The notes beneath the pieces were generated by a model. The model had not been told where the DNA came from. It made no database searches and saw nothing but the letters and a program-made list of their open reading frames with translations. Positions 24,137 to 35,487 of a stretch of DNA of 64,000 nucleotides are shown here, piece after piece; positions within the stretch are counted from its first letter, which is position 1, and each line of letters begins with the position of its first letter. A program made the translations under genes and the position numbers. This DNA comes from Silene conica (lineage: Eukaryota; Streptophyta; Magnoliopsida; Caryophyllales; Caryophyllaceae): NCBI GenBank assembly GCA_029255685.2, contig CM055318.2, forward strand, positions 32,538,001 to 32,602,000. Direction: 5' to 3'.

Positions 24137-25019
24137 AAACTATATCTTTTCTAATAAAGCCAAAAAAATTACTAAAATATGCTTATGAACATCAATTATT
24201 TACACAAAATGCATCAAGTGGTCCACCATTATCCCACCACAAATAATAAAAAAAGCAATGTACACACTTTCCATTGTACTTTCAATCATATTTTAATAAA
24301 CTCTTAAAATTTGTGCATAAAGCATAAATGTACATTGGATTCGAATGAAGGAAGTACTATTTAAACTAAAGTAGAGTGGAAAGTAAGGGTTGATCTAATG
24401 GAAAGGGGGATCTGCAATCGATTTGTCAATGTGTAATTAAAGTAGTTGCGATAAATTAAAAGATAAATATGTAAGAAGGAGGGAGTTTTGGTTTGGTTTA
24501 AAGGCAAATAAAGATTCAAACAAGAGTATAGAAGAACGATTTTTTGAAATGACGCTCAAAAACAAAGTAATTGTCGTTTTGGGTTGGATTTGAAACTATT
24601 TGTCAAAATGGTGTCCACTAGGATCGTTTTTTCCGAGCCTTAAACACGCCATTACATATAGCGTGTCTATCAGCTAAATCTGAACCAAAGGAAGGGAAAT
24701 TGGTGACTTTGGAAATGCTAAACCCGCCAACACGAATGGCGTGTCTTCGAGCCCAAACACGCCACTACATATGACGTGTTTCATCAGTTTTTTTTTTCAA
24801 TTCCTGCTCTTTGTTGAACCTTTATCCCTGACTCCTCACGTTTTTATCATCGATGCGAATACACCCCATCGTATAGCAGCATTTTCTCATCTCCTAGTGA
24901 GAGATCCAAAGAAGACAGGCTCTCATAGCGGAAATTGAGTTCAGTCAAAAAACCCCGGCGACTACAATCTATGAAACGAGGGGTGCAAATAAATGAGAAG
25001 TGTCTTTCCTTTCTTTAAG

Positions 25020-25193
25020 CTAAGCCAACCTATATGACATGAATACAACCACCGGGTATAACGCCGTCGATACGCCGGAGAATAAGGCTGCTCCGAGGAT
25101 GAAGAATTTTGATTTATCAAGCATTTCCCAATTAATTTCAGCTGGAAGTTGGATTTTTGAATAGGATTCTTCTTCTACTGTTCTTAAACTCAT
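25020..25193 (-). pseudogene. Captured 5' coding fragment of a mitochondrial carrier (SLC25-type) gene
   Basis: A 57-codon frame starting at an ATG (25193-25191) encodes the N-terminus of a plant mitochondrial carrier family member: an acidic leader, then WEMLDKSKFFILGAALFSGV and ALYPVVV. That corresponds to the first transmembrane helix region of the At1g72820/At5g26200-type carriers as I remember them. After PVVV the family would continue with a KTRQQ motif. Here the sequence diverges to FMSYRLA and stops, so the capture or a later rearrangement ended there. The PX(D/E)XX(K/R) signature and the remaining five helices are absent, so it cannot be a transporter. The leader ATG and presumably the source 5' UTR (25194-25600) lie inside the element, so it could still be transcribed. 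Confidence 0.75.
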
Positions 25194-25597
25194 TTTTTAA
25201 TGATTTTTTAATGTTTTATTTGGATTTACAATTAACTTACAAAAATTAAACAAAATCAGCAAAAAAAAAAACAAAAAAAACACTAAAAAAGTGATTAATT
25301 TGATGTGAAAATTAGATTATATACGCAAAAAGGGAAGATTTGATGGTGGGATTAGTGAAAAATTGAAAAAGATGGGATTTTTTTATGTTGATGTATACAA
25401 AAGAAAAATCGAGCATTTATGATCAAAATTGAATTAAAAAAGATGGGATTTTTTAGTAGTAATAAACAAAATTAGGGTAAGATTATCATGTTAGAGACTT
25501 AGAGTTAATAAAGATTGAATCTGTATGATTAATATTATGTAGTTAGGGATGAAATTTGGGGGAAGAGTGGAGGAGCAGAGTGAAGAGAATTGGGGGT

Positions 25598-25987
25598 TTA
25601 GAGCATCCACAACCGTGAAAATTTCACCAATTTTCATTCTATTTTTTTAATCTTTTCTCTCTCCAATTTACTATCCAACTCACTTTTTCACTCATCACCC
25701 AAAAACATCAAAAAATCACCCACATTAACAAATACTCAACTTTTCTCCTCACTCCTACTTTATCCCATACTTTAATATTAAAAAAACAAATAAATCACAA
25801 AATAAACAAGAAAGTGTGATAGGTAGGTACAAGTGGGCACCACTTTGCAATTTTCACCCATTCTCGTACAGGTGAAAATTTTCACCACATTTTGTCAACT
25901 TCTTTCCTACTTTATCATTTTTTAATATTAAACCAATTCTCACCAATTTCATGAGAAAGGGTGAGAAGACCATTATGGATGCTCTTA
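25598..25987. mobile_element. Tourist-type MITE nested in the Pack-MULE
   Basis: Ends GAGCATCCACAA (from 25601) and TTATGGATGCTC (to 25984) are inverted repeats flanked by TTA (25598-25600 and 25985-25987). Further inside, GTGAAAATTTTCACC-like sequences are mirrored. It is 384 bp with no coding sequence. Confidence 0.75.
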
Positions 25988-27538
25988 GAGAATTAGGGAT
26001 TTGGGAAAGAACGAGTTTGTTGAGAATTGGGGTTTAGGCACATCTATAGGGATGAAACACGCCATATATGGTGGCGTGTTTGGACCTGAAGACACGCCGT
26101 GCGTGTTGGCGGGTTTAGCATTGTCAAAGTCACTAATTTCCCATCCTTTGGTTCAGATTTAGCTGATAGACACGCCATAGGTAATGGCGTGTTTAAGGCT
26201 CGGAAAAAACGATCTTATGTATGTGGACACCATTTTGACAATTAGTTTCAAATCCAACCCAAAACGATAATTATTTTGTTTTTGAGCGCCATTTCAAAAA
26301 ATCGTTCAGTATAGAACAAGCAATTAAGTAATTGGTCAAATTTATCAAATGTGAGAATGAAACTTAAATCAACTCAAATTAGTGAACCACTTTAGCCAAT
26401 CCTAGACACAATCAATTACCCACTAAATTATCCTTACCTTATTGTGATTAACCTTCTAAACCTTCTTAATAGTGGTTAATGACAAGGAAAGCACAATTAA
26501 TCATCAACCCAACTTATTAATTTTTAAGTAGAAATCACATACATTGTTTTAATTAACAAGAAGATAAAACACATGAGAGCACTAGTGGAAAAATACTTAT
26601 TTGAGGCGTCAAAAATAGGGCTATTTGAGGCGTTTTTAGTGTAGAAGCAAATAGGGGGGCCGCAAATAGAAAATGCTATTTGCGGCGAAAAAAAACGCCG
26701 CAAATCAATAGCTATTTGAGGCGTTTTTTGACAAAAACGCCGCAATAAGGGGGTGCTATTTGAGGCGTTATTCTCCAAAACGCCGCAAATGAGGGGTGTC
26801 TTTTTGAGGCGTTATTCGCCAAAACGCCGCAAATGAGGATTCTTTTTTGACGTGTTTTTGAGGCGTTTTATTTTGAAGCCGCAAATAGATTTTATCGATT
26901 TAAAAATATATTTTAATAATTATTCCCATTTCATTTGATTCCTGCAATAGCAACAATTTCGATCTACGTACCAGATTTCGTCCCACAATTATTACCCAAC
27001 TCGGCTTTGCCCAAATAAACCCGCCACTAATCATCACCCCTACTGACTGTATTATATCAGTCAGTACATGTAAGTCTGTGAAATGCTTCAAATACACTTA
27101 CATCAGCATCCAAGGACATCACTTACCATCAATGAAGATTTATATTCATTGCATTAGTCTTTGAGTATGGTCTGGCCAGAAGCACCAACATGCATTCTTA
27201 CTAGCTAGCATTCAACACGCTAACCATGCTCAATTGCTACTTAAACAACAAACCCAATGAAACATGTATATATGTCAACCCGAATGCCATTGCATATATA
27301 TAATAACTAAATTAAAACCCATTTCATCCAATACATACACTTCAATTCATTATATATATTAAAACTACCATATATACTAACTATTACCATCAACATTTTT
27401 CCACAGTTTGACACTTGTTCACACATCTCTACCGACCTGTATGGGGGTGTATCAGATCCTTACAACATAAAACTTGAGCATTGTTCTGGATGAGTAGAAT
27501 GGTTAACAGTGGTAATTGAGCTTTAACTTTCATCACAG

Positions 27539-27773
27539 AACACAAGTATGAAATTGTGAAGAGGTTGCAAGAAAGGAAACACATCTGCGGGATGACTGGT
27601 GATGCTGTGAACGATGCTCCAGCCCTTAAAAAGACCGATATTGGAATTGCAGTGGCTGACGCTACTGATGCTGCAAGAAGCGCATCTGATATTGTCCTTA
27701 CTAAACCTGGTTTGAGTGTGTAGTTCTGACCAGCAGAGCTATCTTCCAAAGGATGAAAAATTATACAGTTTGT
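27539..27773 (+). pseudogene. Captured plasma-membrane H+-ATPase fragment
   Basis: On the plus strand, opposite to the transposon genes, about 60 codons match the cytoplasmic hinge of plant P-type H+-ATPases: [51 protein letters not shown], then a piece matching TSRAIFQRMKNYT. The GDGVND hinge motif reads GDAVND. About four codons plus the reading frame are lost after PGLSV, where a TAG occurs. The catalytic DKTGT site and all transport helices are missing. A CATCACAG acceptor-like sequence directly precedes the exon, suggesting capture of genomic DNA rather than mRNA. It is a transduplicated, non-functional fragment. Confidence 0.85.
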
Positions 27774-28440
27774 ACCCCCTATATACTCTAGACCAGCAGC
27801 AGCAGAGATTACGCACAGCGGCAACAATACAGAAGGCAGTAGGAAATCAGACCAGCAGTTACAGATAGAGGCACAACAGAGTATCCTAGTGTATGTATGG
27901 GTAATAACAGACCATACCATACCAGAGAGGTATAAGGCGCTTGTCCCGCTATTCCCTTAGGCTGACTCTTAGGCCTACCTACCCATCCCGCAACACATTG
28001 AAAGAACGTTTCATAAAAGAAAGAATGTGCAGTAGAGGGGGGGGGGGGGGGGGGGGGGGGGAAATGGTCTGGTATAACAGACCAGCAGGGATATAGCAGT
28101 GTAATAGCATCAGAGATGGCAATGACAATGTGTGTACCTACCCCTTTCTCTCTATACTGCCTAATAAGCACCCTTACCTGATATCTGTACTGGCGTGGGC
28201 AGTAGCAGTAAGTAGCTGCAGTACATATATTACAAGCAAAAAAGGAGAAGACAATGGAAACCACAGTACACCCATATTAAAATCAGACTCATGTGCAGCG
28301 GCAGTGATAACAGAAGTGGACAGTAGCAGTAAGTAGCTGCAGTACATACAATAGCAGCATCAGACACACAAGGAGTAAGTAGTTGCAGTACATACACACA
28401 AGTAGCTGCAGTATATACACCCATATTAAAATCAGACTCA
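27774..28440. repeat. CAGCAG/GCAGTA low-complexity tract with a 25-G run
   Basis: The tract is made of variants of ACCAGCAG, GGCAGTAG and GTAGCTGCAGTACATAC. It includes a direct repeat (CAGTAGCAGTAAGTAGCTGCAGTACATA near 28200 and 28320) and a homopolymer of 25 G at 28037-28061. It probably sits in an intron or 3' region of the outer CACTA second gene. No protein is supported. Confidence 0.6.
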
Positions 28441-30109
28441 TGGAAAACAATGGAAGACAATGACACATACCTTCTCCAAATCAGTTATAGTTGTGCAACT
28501 CTTCACTATGTCATACATGAAACGCATGACGAAATAGCCAGACTCCACGCTCCCGTTTTGTTAAGGGCACTAGTACATTATATTAAAAAAATGATGATAG
28601 TCACAATTGAAATACGAGGTAATGATATAAAATGTACTTAATGTATTTCTGAAAATGTGTCAATCACCTTAATAGATTTCCACAATGGCTCTTTCCTTTT
28701 CACCTTTATTTCGCCACCCGACATTTTATACCTTTATAAGGAGCTACCATACAAAAAATTAACAAGGTTAGCTGACATACAAAATTTACAAGGTTAGCTG
28801 ACAAAAAATTATAAGTGACGCTCATGTAGCTACCATTACTTGCCTGAGAACTATCATCTTCATGTATAACTTGCGACCTTCTCTAAGGCCAGCCGAGTCA
28901 AACTCATATATGGTATACGTTCGCGGAGAAATAGCGAGTAGAACCCAATGCTTACTACATATAGTAGTAAATTCGAGAACTCAGTAGCAGCAATCGAGTC
29001 AGCCAGAACTCTCCTATGCTAGTTAGCGGTAAAGTACTATAATAGTTTTACCTGTCAATAACTGGGGCCAAGATGAATTCGTGGTCATTCTGATCTGACT
29101 TCTGAAATGCACTAGTAATATACGCAATTGCAATCTCCGCTTTTTTAATCAGTTTGACATCTGAAGTTGTATCAGGGGACAACCATCCAATCCGAGGTTG
29201 GGGAACGACTTTGGCTAGATCTTCTCGAAGTGCCCTGCATGTACATACGGGTGATGAAGTCTATCGATATATTACATAATTCAAAGAAAATTTCAAATAG
29301 CTCTAGATAATTTACAGGACCTTATGAATATTTGCATGATCGAGATATTAAGCTCACACCCCTCGAGAAATCTGCTTAGATCATCTTTGTATACTACCGT
29401 CTTTTCATCTGTGTTGTGATAAAATAAACCGGCATCTAAGCAAATGTCATAAATCTCTCCATCAATCATTGTACTAAAAAGTACTTTGAGCCATTGCAAG
29501 TCTGGACTTAAAGACTCCACTATGGGATCCTCATCAACTGGTGCTTTTGTTGGCGTGACCGATAATTTCGTATGGTGTGAGTTGCTTCCCATTACTTCAA
29601 GTTGAGAAGCGCGTGTGTCCTGCTCATCCAAGTCAAGTAATGCACTGACATCAAGAGAAATGCAGGAAAAACTGACCATCCATAAGTTACTGACACCTAG
29701 ACTTTGTAAAAAGAAAGAAGCATCATTAGTACCTCATGTTCAACTCTCACTAACGCAAGTGGCCACAATACAATACTTCCAATCGCATCCTTTAATGTAA
29801 AAAGATCATAGGCTGACACCGGAATAGGTAGTGGAACCGTCTCGAACTCTTCAGGAATAATCGAAACTTTTACCCTTACTTTATCTGATCCAACGTACTC
29901 ATGATGACATAGCTCTCCTGGAAATGCCTTGCCACGAGCAACTTCATATGTTACTCCGCTCTGAGGGTCATTTAGAAAAAGGCGAAGTGGCGTATCATCC
30001 TACATATATAACAATCTGTTAGTTATAGCTTACAAGCAAAAGCAAAAACAAAATTAATAGCATTTAACAGTGCAACAATACTGTGGTTACACTACAACAG
30101 ATACGTCAG

Positions 30110-30480
30110 ATTGCGACTGAAATTAGCGACCACAAGCGGTCGCCCTTCTAATTTTAGCGACCAATTTCAGTCGCACGCCCTTAGTCGCAGGCTGTAGTCG
30201 CTTTTAGCGACCGATATTGGTCGCCAAATTTAGCGACCGGTGAAAAAAAGGCGGGCGACCGATAGTGGTCGCTAATTTAGCGACCGACTGCGGTAGCTAA
30301 ATTAGCGACCGATTTCAGTCGCCAATTTAGCGACCGTTTTCAGTCGCTAAATTGGCGACCGATTTCAGTCGCTAATTTAGCTACTGACAGCGGTCGCTAA
30401 GTGGTCGCCAATGAAAAAAAAGTTACAGGGGTTTAGCGACCGACAGTGGTCGCTAATTTTACATGTTCGGTCGCTAATTT
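30110..30480. repeat. Left subterminal GCGACC array of the inner CACTA
   Basis: More than a dozen copies of TTAGCGACC, GGTCGCTAA and GCGACCGA..CGGTCGC lie in both orientations within 370 bp of the end. Arrays of this type bind the TNPA-like protein in En/Spm. A matching array is at 35735-36040. Confidence 0.9.
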
Positions 30481-30728
30481 TACATGTATTTGCCCGTAAA
30501 ATTCGGTTTTGTCCTAGCCAAATCCGTAGCTACTACCGTAAAACCTGCAAGCAAACCAAAGAAGAGCAGCGCACAACCCAATTGATGCCAAATCTGATCG
30601 CTTAAATAAATAAAAGTGATTTGGATTACAAAGTACGAAATTCAAGCACTAAACTTAAAATTATCCAACACTAAACTTAAAATTATCCAACACTTAACAT
30701 AAGAGTCACTAAAAACAAGAGTCACAAA

Positions 30729-31658
30729 CTACGACACTGGAAAAGATGCTCCCGCCCCACTGCCACCTCCATAATCGGGATCTCTTGGATCCCGATCCTG
30801 TGGACGCCAACCGCTGTTACAATTAGCAAAGTAGGAAGACATCCTTTCCATCTCTTCTTTCATTCTCCTCAGCTCTTCATCTCGTTCGGCGTCCCTTCTA
30901 TCCTTCTCAGCTAGTTGCATCTGAAGGTGACTGACCAAACCAGGAACATAGGGTTGATGCTGGGACGAGGACCCTCTTCTTGCCGGCGGTTCATAAAAGA
31001 GCTCTTTAGCTGAACCGGCTCCATAGACTCCTCCTTTTTGAAAACCGTCTACCAATTCATACCATAGCTGATTGTCGGAGATGTCAGGGTTCGCCTTCTT
31101 TCGTTTAAGAAATGTTTCCTACAAAAAAAATGAAACATTATTAATAATATATACAATAACACTTACATATAAATAAATCATTGATTATAAATCATTTTTT
31201 AAATGCTTTATACAATAACACTTACATATAATTCGCGATCTCCAGCATTTACGAAGACGAACCCTTTCCTTCCCTTTTTGGCATGTGTCTCAAGGAAGAG
31301 ATCTACAACCGATTGTAGCTGGCCCTTATTTTTCCTTGCCTATAAAAATAATAATAAATTCATGAAGTGTTAGTCAGTTAATTAAAATTTAAAGCTAAAT
31401 ATATACTTCAAGATAAAAGTGATAAATTAAATCACAAGAGTAAATACTTACAGTTACCGTCACGCGTTCATGGAATGACTGAGACCCACCATAATGAGTA
31501 GCGCCAACCTCCGCTTCGGGATCATTTCCACGGACCTCCTCCTCCTCCTCACTGTCAGTCGACACACGGACCTCCTCCTCCCCCTGTGATCGGGCCGAGC
31601 TACTGTCCCCGCCACTACCACTAAAACCGCCCCGTTGCCTGCCTCCTCCACGAGCCAT
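30729..31658 (-). CDS. Inner CACTA second protein (Transposase_24, Ptta/En/Spm type)
   Basis: Three exons with GT-AG borders, all phase 0: 31658-31452, 31339-31226 and 31118-30729, giving 236 aa. The N-terminus is rich in Arg/Gly/Ser and then acidic (SEEEEEVRG). The centre has FLETHAKKGRKGFVFVNAGD followed by FLKRKKANPDISDNQLWYEL, the conserved Transposase_24 region. The C-terminal half has a charged coiled coil (AEKDRRDAERDEELRRMKEE) and a Gly/Ser tail. In En/Spm the second product binds subterminal repeats; here the GCGACC arrays are the obvious candidates, by inference. It lies 113 bp beyond the TNP2 stop, on the same strand. No disabling change was seen, so it may be the only intact protein of this element. 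Confidence 0.75.
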
Positions 31659-31771
31659 GTGAACCTATAATTGCAGGAAAAATGTTAACATACATATATA
31701 TAACATAATAAATAATGTTGGTAAAAAACAGGACCTAAATAAATATATAGGATGAAAACCTCATACTACTT

Positions 31772-34472
31772 TTACTCATCATCATCATCATCATCGTCAT
31801 CCTCTTCTTCTTCTACCTCCTCCTCCTCGTCATCATCCTCTTCCTCCTCTTCTAACTCTTCATCATTATTATCTTGTAACTGATCTTGCCCCTCCATTTC
31901 ATCATCTTCTAGCTCCTCTCCCGATTCTATCTCATTTCCATAAATGACTTCTTGATCTACTGGAGACAGAATGGACTCTGATACAACTTCTTCTTGGAAA
32001 AAGGATGTGTCGACTTCTGATCGCGCCTTTGTTTTAATTACCGCACACCAATTCTTTTGTTGTCTATCTTTACTTGTGCTAGGTGACGATGCATAATAAA
32101 TTTGCTGAGCTTGTTGTGCAAGTATAAATGGATCATATTTAGAATAGGTTCGAGTGTGATTCACTTCTACAAGCTTGTAGCGATCATGGACTCTCGTTCC
32201 AGCTACAGAATTATCTCTCCATTGAATCTTGAATAAGACAGCTTTGTAACCCCGTTCACGCCCATTATAGCACAACTCAAAGATATCCTCTAATATCCCA
32301 TAGTAGTCGTTGCCATCAAGAGAAGAAATAGTAACGCCATAGTTGCATTTAGCCTTACTTTTCCCGTAGTCGAATGTGTGAAACTTAAACCCATTAACTA
32401 AATAATGCTTCCACGTGACAACCTTTCGAGAAGGACCCAAAGCCAAGCATCTAACCACATCATCTTGGATATTTAGCTTAACTACATGTTTTCGAAACCA
32501 ACCTGGAAACTGTTCCTCGTGTTTACTCCAAACATCCTCTCTTTTAACATTAGGGTGATCAGTCATGAAATCTTTCACAAATTTTGCTTCATATGGCTCC
32601 AAAACCTCACAATTAGATAGGACATAAAGGTGAGCACGATTATACTCCTTGTCATCCAGAAATCTTGTTCCCCCAGCAGAAGAACACCCTTCATCATCTT
32701 GCACATGAAAACACTTGGGTATACTTGTATCTAACTCATCCGCTTCTTCAATGTTCAAGTCTTTTGCTTTGGTGTCAATATGTTTTTCAAAGTAAAAAGA
32801 GCAAAAATTGGCAATTTCTTCCGTTAGATATGCATTGCAAATAGAACCTTCCACACGAGCTTTATTACCAATTTTCTTTTTCACATGATTAAGAAACCTT
32901 TCGAAAGGATACATCCACCTATTCACGTATAGCCTCCCAAACTGCATCACCTGGGAGTCTATCCGGAGCATCCTCAAGCACCTCCTTTCCATTTAAGAAG
33001 GCTTTTTTGTTCTTTCTATGGACATGCCCATCCGGTAAGAAGCATCTATGGCAATCAAACCAACTAATCTTTTTAGAATTAGGGAGGTAAAATGCTTTGC
33101 TATTATCCATGCAATAAGGGCATGCCATTCGCCCCGCTGTTGCCCAGCCTGATAGCATACCGTACGCAGGGAAATCACTTACAGTCCACAGCAATGAAGC
33201 TCTTAGTTGGAAGTTTTGCTTCTTGGACACATCAAATGTTTCGATACCGACTTCCCATAGATACTTCAGTTCTTCCACCAACGGTTGTAAATAGACATCC
33301 AAGTTATTTTTTGGGTTGTGAGGACCGGGAATAAGTAGAGAGAGGAAAATAAATTGTCTTTTGGAACATAGCCAAGGAGGTAAGTTGTACGGTGTAAGCA
33401 TTACAGGCCAACACGAGTACGGTCTACCAAATTGACCAAAAGGGTCAAACCCATCCGTACACAAGCCAAGTCTCACATTGCGAGGTTCCTCGGCAAAATC
33501 AGGATACAAACTATCAAAACGCTTCCACTCCTCTCCGTCACTCGGGTGACACATCTTTCCTGGTGTACGGGGGTTTTCTTTGTGCCATCTCATTTGGTTG
33601 GCAATATTTTTCGTGGCATATAACCTTTGAAGTCTTGGAGCTAGGGGAAGATAAATTAATGGGTGTAATGATATTGGTTTCTTTGTTTTTCCACTCTTCT
33701 TACCCTTTTTTCCCTTCAAGATAATATTTCCCTCACTTGTCTCATATCTATCACTTTGACATTTCTTACATTTGGTTAGCAACGCATCATCTTTCCAAAA
33801 AAGCATACATCCTCCAGGACATGCGTCAATCTTTTCATGTGGAAGCTGAAGACCTTTGACCACTTTTTTGGTATTGTAAAAATTACGGGTCATAATGTTA
33901 TTATCGGGTATAACATCTTCAATTAAAGTAGCAATACTGTCAACCGCTTTAAACGGCATATTGAACTCACATTTTAACGTTACTATCCTCGATGCAACTT
34001 GCAACAATGACATTCTACTCCCCTCATATAAAGTTTTCTCGGAGTCCCTTAGCATATCAAAAAAGGCTTTGGCTTTTGGGTTTGGATCTTCTTCCTCGGT
34101 TATAGGTACACGATCGGGATTAGTGAAAACATTCGACTCAAAGGCATCAAGTACCATTTCTCTATATGGGTTCTCGGGTTCAGAAGAGTGTTTGGGATCA
34201 GAAGAGTATTTTTCCCCATGTGATATCCAGTTGTAATAGTTTGGAAAAAACCCATTCGTAATAAGATGTTCTTCTACTTCTACCTCAGGTAAATATTTTA
34301 AGTTTTTACATTTAGTACAAGGACACCTAAGTTTGCGTTGTTCGAAATCATATGATTCTGAACATCTAGCAAATTCAATAAACCCACGAACTCCCTTTAC
34401 AAATCTAGCATTGGGACGTTTCTTCTTATCTACTCTTTCTTCGTACATCCAGCTACGTTCAAATCTCTTCAT
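31772..34472 (-). pseudogene. Inner CACTA TNP2-type transposase, internally deleted
   Basis: The first part (34472-32919) starts with the transposase-associated zinc domain (SWMYEER, CPCTKCKN, HLITNGF). It continues with the Transposase_21 N-terminal half, including CPGGCMLFWKDD, GLCTDGFDPFGQFGRPYSCW and FLPDGHVHRKNKKAF. At about 32927 AVWEAI runs directly, out of frame, into NRWMYPFERFLNHVKKKI, which begins the C-terminal half of DUF4218. The block that normally lies between them, including the conserved HIEKN region and most of DUF4218, is missing. The second part (32992-31772) carries the DUF4216 domain (NGFKFHTFDYGKSK) and an Asp/Glu tail. The deletion and frameshift leave no competent transposase here. 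Confidence 0.9.
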
Positions 34473-34659
34473 TTTAATCTAGATAATATATAATAATTAA
34501 ACCAAACACACAACAATAATTTCAATTCAATAAGAATTCAACAAATAATAAGTTCAAGCTAAGAATTCAATCAAGTCAATATATGTACTTAAAGATTTCA
34601 ATTGGGTCCTTATCACTCCAACCTAAACCCATCAATGTATATTTCAAGTCACTAGCAAA

Positions 34660-34835
34660 TACATAATTGTGAATTTATTAGTGGGGAAAAAAAATTTGGC
34701 AGCAATTCCCTTAAGTTCTTCAAATACACAATGTGAAATAAATTTGTATTTATTTCACATATGTATTCGAAGAACATAAAGAAATTGTTACCAAACTCTT
34801 TCCCCACTAATAAATTCACAAGTATGTATTTACTA
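34660..34835. repeat. Hairpin in the inner CACTA 5' region
   Basis: AATTGTGAATTTATTAGTGG and TTCTTCAAATACACAATGTG on the left pair with TGTATTCGAAGAA and CCACTAATAAATTCACAAG on the right. This is an imperfect palindrome of about 170 bp upstream of the transposase start. Confidence 0.75.
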
Positions 34836-35042
34836 CCTAAGTGACTTGAAATATACAAAGACAGTCCCAAAATGGGGACTATTCATGAATTTCTCCTAAC
34901 GAGTAATTCATGAACGGGTACTAGGTCAATAGTAATTCAATTCTTGCACGGAAAATATTCACAATAACTTACAATAACATACAAACATAATAATTAACAT
35001 CACAAAATCATCCTAGAAATCTAATTACTAACTATACTCATC

Positions 35043-35487
35043 ATCCAATTTTCCCCAATTTCTAACCCTAATCACAATAACACCCAATTTTTTTCCAATT
35101 AACTAACTAAAAACATCCTAAAAACATCTTAATAATCTAATTACTAACTAAAATCATCATCCAATTTTCCCCAATTTCTAACCCTAATCACAATAACACC
35201 CAATTTTTTTTCAATTCACTAACTAAAAACATCCTAATAATCTAATTACTAACTAAAATCATAATCCAATTTTCCCCAATTTCTAACCCTAATCACAATA
35301 ACACTCCATTTTTTTTCAATTAACTAACTCAAAACATCCTAAAAAGCATCCTAATAATCTAATTACTAACTAAAAGCATCCTAATAATCTAATTATTAAC
35401 TAAAAGCATCCTAATAATCTAATTACTAACTAAAAGCATCCTAATAATCTAATTACTAACTAAAAGCATCCTAATAATCTAATTACT
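35043..35487. repeat. Tandem repeats upstream of the inner CACTA transposase
   Basis: Three copies of a 105-116-bp unit start with ATCCAATTTTCCCCAATTTC at 35043, 35159 and 35264. They are followed by five copies of the 30-bp unit TAAAAGCATCCTAATAATCTAATTACTAAC from 35341. The 30-mer also occurs in variant form inside the longer unit. The array lies in the presumed leader/promoter region. Confidence 0.85.

Larger units (their letters stand above)
24525..26316. mobile_element. Pack-MULE carrying a mitochondrial-carrier gene fragment
   Basis: The element (24534-26307) is bounded by perfect 9-bp duplications AGTATAGAA (24525-24533 and 26308-26316). Terminal inverted repeats of about 250 bp start GAACGATTTTTTGAAATG. 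They include several ACACGCCATTAC.GGCGTGT motifs at mirrored positions (24.64-24.78 kb and 26.05-26.19 kb). No transposase is encoded. The interior holds a captured host-gene fragment (25020-25193) and is itself invaded by a Tourist-type MITE (25601-25984). Confidence 0.88.

Noticed and set aside
23883..24188. 101-codon frame with a lysine run
   Set aside because: It is produced by the 39-A tail of the retroposition scar. No conserved motif and no start context.
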